In this document: piece after piece, positions 23,589-29,837 of the stretch
Layout of the letters: every line of letters begins with the position of its first letter
How positions within the stretch are numbered: the first letter of the stretch is position 1
NCBI RefSeq assembly: GCF_000003605.2
Contig: NW_003105109.1
Coordinates: 229,989 to 259,825 of the forward strand
Source of the DNA: Saccoglossus kowalevskii
Lineage: Eukaryota; Hemichordata; Enteropneusta; Harrimaniidae
DNA length: 29,837 nt
Direction of reading: 5' to 3'
Position numbers and translations under genes: made by a program
The notes under the pieces: model-generated
The model's database searches: none
Told to the model about the DNA's origin: nothing
What the model saw: only the letters and a program-made list of their open reading frames with translations

Positions 23589-26050
23589 TTACAGAATCCG
23601 CAATGACATAATTAACTAAACTCTCATTTTTAATTACAAACGATCTTCCTGGCAATTAATGGAAGTGAACATGAAATAAACAGCTAAGTATTTTCAAGTT
23701 AAAAAAAAATAATCCCAGATTCACTAATTTTTGAAATAAATTTAAAAGAATTCTTCATACACCATAACTTGAGTTATAACATTTAATGTAAGGGAGTCGT
23801 CATCAGAGCATTTGACAGTCAGCTATAGCATGTTGTTGTTATTTACAAACAAGCATCTACCCATAAGCCTTTGTGTTTTGCAGGTGACAACTCTGTTTTA
23901 AAATATTGTGACACAAAGCAATTTTATTCACCGTCCAAATTGTCAAAATGAAAAAAAATAGTTGTAAATAAGTAATCTAATCATGATTTGCAAAAAAAAA
24001 ACACATACAATTTTGTTGTACTTGAATTAAAATTGATCAACCCCATCCTCGCAATGGTTTCCCCCATCATAAATAACAAGAAAAGAATTCAAATTGAGTT
24101 GTAGGGGTGAATAAGACAAGGCACAGTAAAGGAAATTCACAGTGGGTGTAAGCATTGGTGACACGTAAAAAGCAACTACAAAAACACTCAAAAAAACATT
24201 ATTCCCAGCAAAACTGGTCAAAACATTTAAAAATGTTTTCTTTGCAATCATTTTTTTTTATATTAGTAAAAATGGTAGTTAAAAGTGCAAACTGTAAATG
24301 GTCTACAAAGTATTTTAAACAACACAGCTATGGCCGATAAAGAGACGAGCTGAGCCACAAAGTTAATGATTTCATCATAACACATTGTCCTCTACTGTTC
24401 AGAGCCCATATGTTACTAACACTTAAAAGTAACCATTTATACCAGCAATGATAGGAAGCCATTCCTCCTATGTGAGTATAACATATAGAATTGGTGGTGT
24501 GTGATGTCCTAAACGTTGCATATATCCTTTTATATGGCACAGCTGTGAGTTTAAAATTTTACTTCCCATGAAGTCCCAACTGCAGCAGCAAGTGAGCGAT
24601 ACAAGACTCACTTATGCAAATGTTCAAATTAAACACAATGTTTTTTTACCAACATTCAAAGATACAAATGTATGTAATTGACTGAACTTGACTAATAAAA
24701 ATGTTAATACATTGCAATGACTTCAATCTATAAATTTCCAATGCAAATAATTATATTCTGTGATAAAAGCCAGATCATTATTTCTGCATGTTGTAGAGGT
24801 TTATCATGGTCATTTTTTTTTTCATTTGATATTTTTTTTTACCTTCCCAAAGAAATAATAATTTGTCCTTTAAATCAGACTGAAATTAAAGCGACAAATA
24901 CTAAACACTCTATACAGACAGCAAGAGATTATAAAAATACAAAGTGTGTCGTTAAGAAAGAAATCTGGTAGCCAATTCCACATAAAATATGTGAAATATA
25001 TACATTAATTTTTTCAAAACATCTCCGTAATAGATATTTGGTTTCAAGGCAGATATTCTGTTATTGCAAAATACATTCAATTCTAATTGGTAATTAATTA
25101 ATTAATTAATAAGTTATTGATCACATGACTAACATGTGGACATGCAGTTAGCGTATTAAAGTTATGTTGATATGTAACCTTTAACCTCTGACCTTTGGAC
25201 AGAAATACATATGAATTTGGACCTAACAAAGATTTCAAACTTGAGGTGACAAGAAAATTATATTGCCATGGTTACTAAGGCAGTAAACAAACGCATGCAC
25301 GCTGGCCTCAAGTCATCATCAAGTACCATTACCAAGCTTGCGTAGCTGTCAATTGACAACTATAAGCCTGTACAAGGCTGTCAAGGTTTCAGAAATCACT
25401 GTTGATTTGTTTTCATAATTCAATGTAGAGGACATTACATTTCATAAATACAAATAGTTCCCTTACAATCATCAGCATTACCATGATGCATAACTATTAG
25501 AAGTTTTAGCTATTGTTTATTTCAGTTCCATCAAACAGGTAGCAGAGCAACCAAATCTGATAGGATTCCATAACTTAATTATTTTTATATATTATCATTT
25601 TACAAAAGTTTAAAATTATTTCTCTAAATTTTCTTTTATTTATATAAAAAACCTAAAGCCTTAGTGTGGACGTTAATGTGAAAACCAAGCAAAAATTACT
25701 TAATGTAATAGGGCTTGTTTTAATGAGTTTTATTTCTACTCCTAAGGACTAATCAAAGTTAACAATAACAACGTTGTTTTGTTGCTTCACAAACCACTGA
25801 ATTAAAAAATCTTGCAAATATCAGCTAAAATTTAATTCAATGAATATTTCTCCTTCTGCACCTAAATTTTGAACAGGTCTTATTCATAATTGAAACTAGA
25901 ATCATGTTATTATTTTGTTTATAAAGCTAAACAGAGAATCTTTTCTTTTCTTCATGGTGTTCAGCAGCCCCTATTCTTTGGTACCAGTTTGCATGTATGA
26001 GCATTTCCATATATAGCATTTTTGTCTACTCATTCTGTTCTCTATGAATG
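23589..26050. other. A+T-rich, gene-free stretch
   Basis: No exon with splice signals and recognisable protein is visible on either strand. Frames in this stretch are Lys-, Phe- and Tyr-rich and stop-broken. A weak X-box-like sequence (GCCATGGTTAC) lies near 25265. Confidence 0.4.
25091..25110. repeat. (TAAT)n microsatellite
   Basis: Five head-to-tail TAAT/ATTA units. Confidence 0.85.
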
Positions 26051-26073
26051 CGCGATTCGAATCCTAGAGAGAC

Positions 26074-26217
26074 AGGTCAAAGGTCATGTTAGTGTCATCT
26101 ACAACTCTCAGCAGCCATGTTATTTTGTTAATCTGTTGCCATGGGTACGGCTCACAGTGCTGGCCAATGTTGGTGAAATGCATGATGGGTAGGCGGGTGA
26201 AAGACTTCTAGATTGAG
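26074..26217 (+). promoter_or_regulatory. Cluster of promoter motifs with downstream splice donor
   Basis: Four signals sit within 145 bp. A perfect nuclear-receptor DR1, AGGTCAAAGGTCA, lies at 26074-26086. An X-box-like GTTGCCATGGGTAC lies at 26135-26148. On the minus strand, TACCCATCATGCATTTCA (26174-26191) fits the Staf/ZNF143 consensus, as I recall it, at 17 of 18 positions. A strong donor GAG|GTAAGC has its exon edge at 26217 on the plus strand. Together these suggest a promoter with a short non-coding first exon. No downstream coding exon on the plus strand is visible before the window's end, so the transcript is unknown. Confidence 0.4.
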
Positions 26218-26336
26218 GTAAGCTGGTTGTTATCACACTGCGCTATCTCCAACATATTCCCTAGAATGGTATGAAATGAAAAGCAGACACAACTATAGTT
26301 AGTATTTCATGCAGCATTCAATAAGTCTACATTTTA

Positions 26337-26690
26337 ATATTGTAGCAGTCTATATCCTATATATAAAAGATATACTGTAGCAAGCCTATATCCTATGTAT
26401 TGAAGATGTACTGTAGCAAGCCTATATCCTATGTATTGAAGATGTACTGTAGCAAGCCTATATCCTATGTATTGAAGATGTACTGTAGCAAGCCTATATC
26501 CTATGTATTAAAGATGTACTGTAGCAAGCCTATATCCTATATATTAAAGATGTACTGTAGCAAGCCTATATCCTATATATTAAAGATGTACTGTAGCAAG
26601 CCTATATCCTATGTATTGAAGATGTACTGTAGCAAGCCTATATCTTACATTGTATGTATTGAAGATGTACTGTAGCAAACCTATATCCTA
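26337..26690. repeat. 36-bp minisatellite, about 10 units
   Basis: The unit core TACTGTAGCAAGCCTATATC recurs at 26337, 26373, 26409, 26445, 26481, 26517, 26553, 26589 and 26625, exactly 36 bp apart, then at 26668 after a 7-bp insertion. Units differ mainly in the tail (ATGTATTGAAGATG or ATATATTAAAGATG). Because 36 is divisible by 3 one frame stays open (KMYCSKPISYVL repeated), but this follows from the repeat and is not evidence for a protein. Confidence 0.95.
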
Positions 26691-27052
26691 TATATTATCA
26701 GATTACTGTACCATGTGTATCATGTACATTAAAGGCATACCGTAGCAAGTCTATATTCTATACATTAGAGGTATACTGTCATATGTACAGTGATGTCATA
26801 TGGTAACAATTCTACATGCTATTCATTAAGGGAATACCACTGTTATGTCTGTCCTATACATTAAAAGCATCCTGTATCAACTGATCACCCTATACACAAA
26901 TGAATATTAACACAATTAGATCTATCTACATAGATTATTAAAGGAATAAAGTGGCAAATATATACCTAATATATTAAAGAGACCCTAACACTTTTGTATT
27001 AAGTCTACAGTACATTATTTATAAGACCTAAGTTACATTCTATATATTAAGG
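26691..27052. repeat. Degenerate minisatellite units between the 36-bp and 82-bp arrays
   Basis: A core like ATTAAAGG-RTAC (for example near 26727, 26763 and 27045) recurs at irregular spacing with CTATAT/CTACAT flanks. This looks like older, diverged copies of the units on either side. Confidence 0.6.
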
Positions 27053-27345
27053 GTGTACAGAAACATTTAGAAAGTTATACATTGAAAACACATTAAAGGC
27101 ACACAGTAGCATGTCAAAACTCTGAGCATTAAAGGTGTACAGAAACATTTAGAAAGTTATACATTGAAAACACATTAAAGGCACACAGTAGCATGTCAAA
27201 ACTCTGAGCATTAAAGGTGTACAGAAACATTTAGAAAGTTATACATTGAAAACACATTAAAGGCACACAGTAGCATGTCAAAACTCTGAGCATTAAAGGT
27301 GTACTGACACATTTAGAAAGTCAATTCTGTATATTAAAGGCACAG
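27053..27345. repeat. 82-bp tandem repeat, three identical copies plus a partial
   Basis: Units start at 27053, 27135 and 27217 and read identically over all 82 bp. A fourth, diverged partial unit starts at 27299. Each unit holds the core ATTAAAGG twice. Perfect identity implies recent expansion, or homogenisation. Confidence 0.95.
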
Positions 27346-28499
27346 TCGCTATTTAGTATTAGCAGCACTGCATACAAAAATTAGCCAAGCTTACATGCAG
27401 CAAGATTTGATCAAAACAATTCAAAATTGATTAGTTTTGTACTGAATTGTGGGTAGCTCAGATGAGAATTAGCCAAAAAAAAACACATAAGTCCAATTCT
27501 CAAAATTGTTGTTATGAAAAAAAAGCTAAACCCAGAAACTTCATTTGACCAGTTTACGTCAAATTGATCTGTTAAGAGTCAGTAATAATTCTATGAATGA
27601 CAACATAGTATCTACTTCTATAAAACAATGACAGTACACCTTTAATGCAAGACAAGGTGAATATACATAAAACACGGAATTCAATTGTTGAAATCAACTG
27701 AAAGAAAGTTAGAAAATGAAGCATGCATTCTACAGATGGAAATGAACCTAGGTTTGGGGAAAAAATAGGAGATCGTCATGAAATTAACGCACAGAACACA
27801 TAAGAGTGTCCTGGAGCAAAGTTTGATTCTCAGACTGTTGCTTGCAAGCTTCTTGAATGCTGAAATAAACATGCAGGGTTTCTTGTAGCAATTGTTAGTA
27901 CATTAATGAATTGCACTACTATGGAATATAATCTAAATATTTTTTACTAGATTCGAAGATACGTTTTTGATAACTTGTTGTATGTTGATCGATGATGTAC
28001 TTTCATTTGACATTCTGTCTTTGTGTGTGTGTGTGTGTGTGACTGGTGTTCTGCATCTCTCAAACTATAATTGTGAAGTACTTGGGTTGTTTCTCATTGC
28101 ATTTTTAATCATTTTTTTTCTTGATTTTTTTTTATTTCCAAAAAAACAACAAAAACAAACACACTATTCGAGCTCTAGATCACACAGCTCAGACTAAAAT
28201 ATAAAAAGAAACAATGTCTAATATGATAAAAAGAATATAAAACAGTTTGAGATCCGCTAAACAGTCTCCAAATTGTTTGGTGTATAATAATGTTTGTTAC
28301 TAGAAGGGAAAGCTGATTATTTGGGCAATTCACACATTAATAACTAAAGCGGCATAACATATGGGGTCAAATTAACATGGCCTATATTATGTTAATGATG
28401 TAATATAGATGGAAGTCTAACGCAGACATTCATAACACTTAAGTTTGACTGCTTTGAATTTGATTCTACTCTTAAAATGGATAAATTATCCAAACTTGT
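27346..28499. other. Gene-free; 3' flank of the minus-strand gene
   Basis: No exon is supported here. An inverted copy of the minisatellite core lies at 27631-27647. For the minus-strand gene ending at 28500, candidate poly(A) signals are AATAAA (complement at 28131-28136) and ATTAAA (complement near 28104-28109), giving a 3' UTR of about 0.4 kb. Confidence 0.4.
28022..28041. repeat. (GT)n microsatellite
   Basis: About ten uninterrupted TG/GT dinucleotides. Confidence 0.9.
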
Positions 28500-29100
28500 T
28501 CAACCCTGATAGTACGGTGCATCTATGGTTTCTATCCGGTGACCAACTGGCTGTAGCAGACCAGAATCACCATACGCTTGACTATCACCATTTTGAATCG
28601 GGGCGTCATTCGGGGAAGCGAAATAACTTGCTATTGGAGATGGCATGTTATCAGTTTCAGAGGTTTTATAATTATCATAATCATCTATGTAGCTGTGATT
28701 TAACTCTGCCATGGTTTCAGGGTTATGATCATTCAAAGCTGGTGCAAAGGGATTCATTTGGGGTGGTGCTATGCTTTCAGTGAAGTATGTGTATTGGTTA
28801 TCGGACTGTGGTGAATTCTGGTCCAGCTCTGAAGGGGAACCTAACTCAGATGTAGTAATACTCTTACTAGGATCAGATGGGGATGAAGCTATGCTCTGAC
28901 TTGGCTCAGAAGGAGACGTTGCTACACTCTGACTTGGATCGGATGTTTTCAAACTGCGATCCAAACTGTCATCAGAAATGACACTACTATCTTCCTGCTG
29001 AACAATCCTCCTATCTCGGCTTCGACTCCGGCTTCTGAGCGGCATTCGAGGAAGACTTAGTGAACGCCTCCGTGGAGTTGGAGGAGGAACATATTCAAGT
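28500..29100 (-). CDS. Terminal coding exon of an unidentified Ser/Arg- and Ser/Pro-rich protein
   Basis: An acceptor (CTTATTCCAG) at 29101 opens a 601-nt exon that runs in one frame to TGA at 28502-28500. Its first base completes a split codon (phase 2 entry), followed by 199 residues. In order these are LEYVPPPTPRRRSLSLPR (1-18), an RSRSRSRDRR tract (22-31), an acidic Ser stretch, three 11-residue repeats of the form [DE]PS[QK]S[VI]xxSPS (54-86), and a Pro/Asn/Tyr-containing tail ending DAPYYQG. No membrane segment or folded domain is evident; it looks like a disordered, phosphorylatable tail. The splice site, long open frame and biased but non-random composition support a real exon. I do not recognise the protein. 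A methionine at residue 19 could be misread as a start, but the frame is open back to the acceptor. Confidence 0.65.
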
Positions 29101-29697
29101 CTGGAATAAGGAAGGCACAGAGGTCATGGAAATAAAAAAACAAAAAAACACGCAGATATGAACACAGGCACAAAACATACTTGCATTAGACAAAGGTAGT
29201 GGTGCATCGAATAACATATACTCACAATGTACTCTGAGTAATGAAATAACTGAAAGCAAATTTTCAGAAACTCAGAGGGCCTCATTCAAACTACTATGTG
29301 AATTATATACAATTTTGCGATTATCTAATGAAATGATCACTCAACTGTAAGAAGAAAGCTAGATGTAGGACAAAAACCATCTTGCTAATGAAGAGGAACG
29401 TGTTTTTTGATTAAATAAAATGTATATAATTATGTTCTCTACAAAAAGTCCATCCATGTGTATGATTTGCATATAATTTGAATAAAAAACTCAAAGTTTC
29501 TGATGAGCTGCAGTACTGTTAAGAACTTCAAGTAATGATGAAAATGATAAAACAACTTTACCATGAAGTATACTGTCACAAGGTTCATGATGGTATACAT
29601 GTCGGGTTAAATTTAGGGTTTGGAGAAAAGGTATATTAAAATACAGCCAGAGGTAGGATTATTTCACAGCCGAGCTAGTAGACTTTGAAACACTTAC

Positions 29698-29714
29698 ACA
29701 CCCCAAAACTCCAT
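29698..29714 (-). CDS. Candidate upstream (start) exon of the same gene
   Basis: A strong GTAAGT donor at 29697 ends a segment whose phase-2 frame reads ATG GAG TTT TGG GGT GT, joining the terminal exon in frame as MEFWGV-LEYVPPP. A TGA directly precedes the ATG, so this would be the true start, giving a protein of about 205 residues. Against it, another ATG four bases upstream would open a short overlapping frame that ends just past the junction. The real upstream exons could instead lie beyond the window. Confidence 0.2.
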
Positions 29715-29837
29715 TCATAAAGAGACGAGTGCCATACGTGTGCCGGCTATTGATTACAAACACCGGTTAAGTGACTACCAAGAATGATAGCACCAGTGTA
29801 TTGTGTAAGCAGATTCCAACTATGTTCAGTTGCCATG

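Noticed and set aside
26054-26064. GATTCGAATCC resembling a tRNA B box
   Set aside because: No A box at the proper distance and the flanking bases cannot form T or acceptor stems.
26400-26675. 91-residue open frame of repeated KMYCSKPISYVL
   Set aside because: It is the automatic result of a 36-bp minisatellite without a stop in one frame; there is no splice or start context.
26337-27345. Repeat array considered as a CRISPR array
   Set aside because: Units are head-to-tail with no unique spacers, and the genome is eukaryotic.
28445-28783. 112-codon plus-strand open frame
   Set aside because: Antisense shadow of the minus-strand terminal exon.

Overview
The window is eukaryotic nuclear DNA, most likely from an intron-rich invertebrate animal. 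It is strongly A+T-rich by eye, has spliced genes with canonical GT-AG introns, and carries LTR-type and minisatellite repeats. The one recognisable protein is an animal-type folylpolyglutamate synthase. The species cannot be fixed from this sequence; some interspersed repeats look like those of marine invertebrates, but that is an impression only.

Region by region (+ strand coordinates): 1-650 looks like the 3' LTR of a retrotransposon whose body lies outside the window, with a TATA box and a polyadenylation signal. 651-4329 is gene-free and includes a decayed tandem duplication of about 268 bp. 4330-14649 (minus strand) holds folylpolyglutamate synthase (FPGS). Its model has eleven exons, every junction keeps frame, and it encodes 528 residues from a short start exon to a natural stop. 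Its seventh intron (4.26 kb) is unlike the surrounding DNA and may hold a decayed mobile element. 14650-21700 is gene-free and repeat-rich: a 1.1-kb sequence in two tandem copies plus a 3' fragment, a 125-bp inverted-repeat insertion in one copy, and an interspersed repeat with a 353-bp internal period. 21700-26050 is A+T-rich with small duplications, hairpins and microsatellites. 26050-26220 is a compact cluster of promoter-like motifs (perfect DR1, X-box-like, Staf/ZNF143-like) followed by a good plus-strand splice donor. 26337-27345 is a minisatellite field: 36-bp units, then 82-bp units in three identical copies. 28500-29100 (minus strand) is the terminal coding exon of an unidentified Ser/Arg- and Ser/Pro-rich protein; its upstream exons may begin near 29700 or lie outside the window.

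FPGS adds glutamates to folates so that cells retain them. The other gene has no visible functional link to it. No rRNA, tRNA or CRISPR array was found. The most checkable novelties are the apparent lack of a mitochondrial leader on FPGS, a 12-nt in-frame tandem splice donor in it, the orphan promoter-like cluster beside the minisatellite field, and the shared core that links the differently sized minisatellite units.
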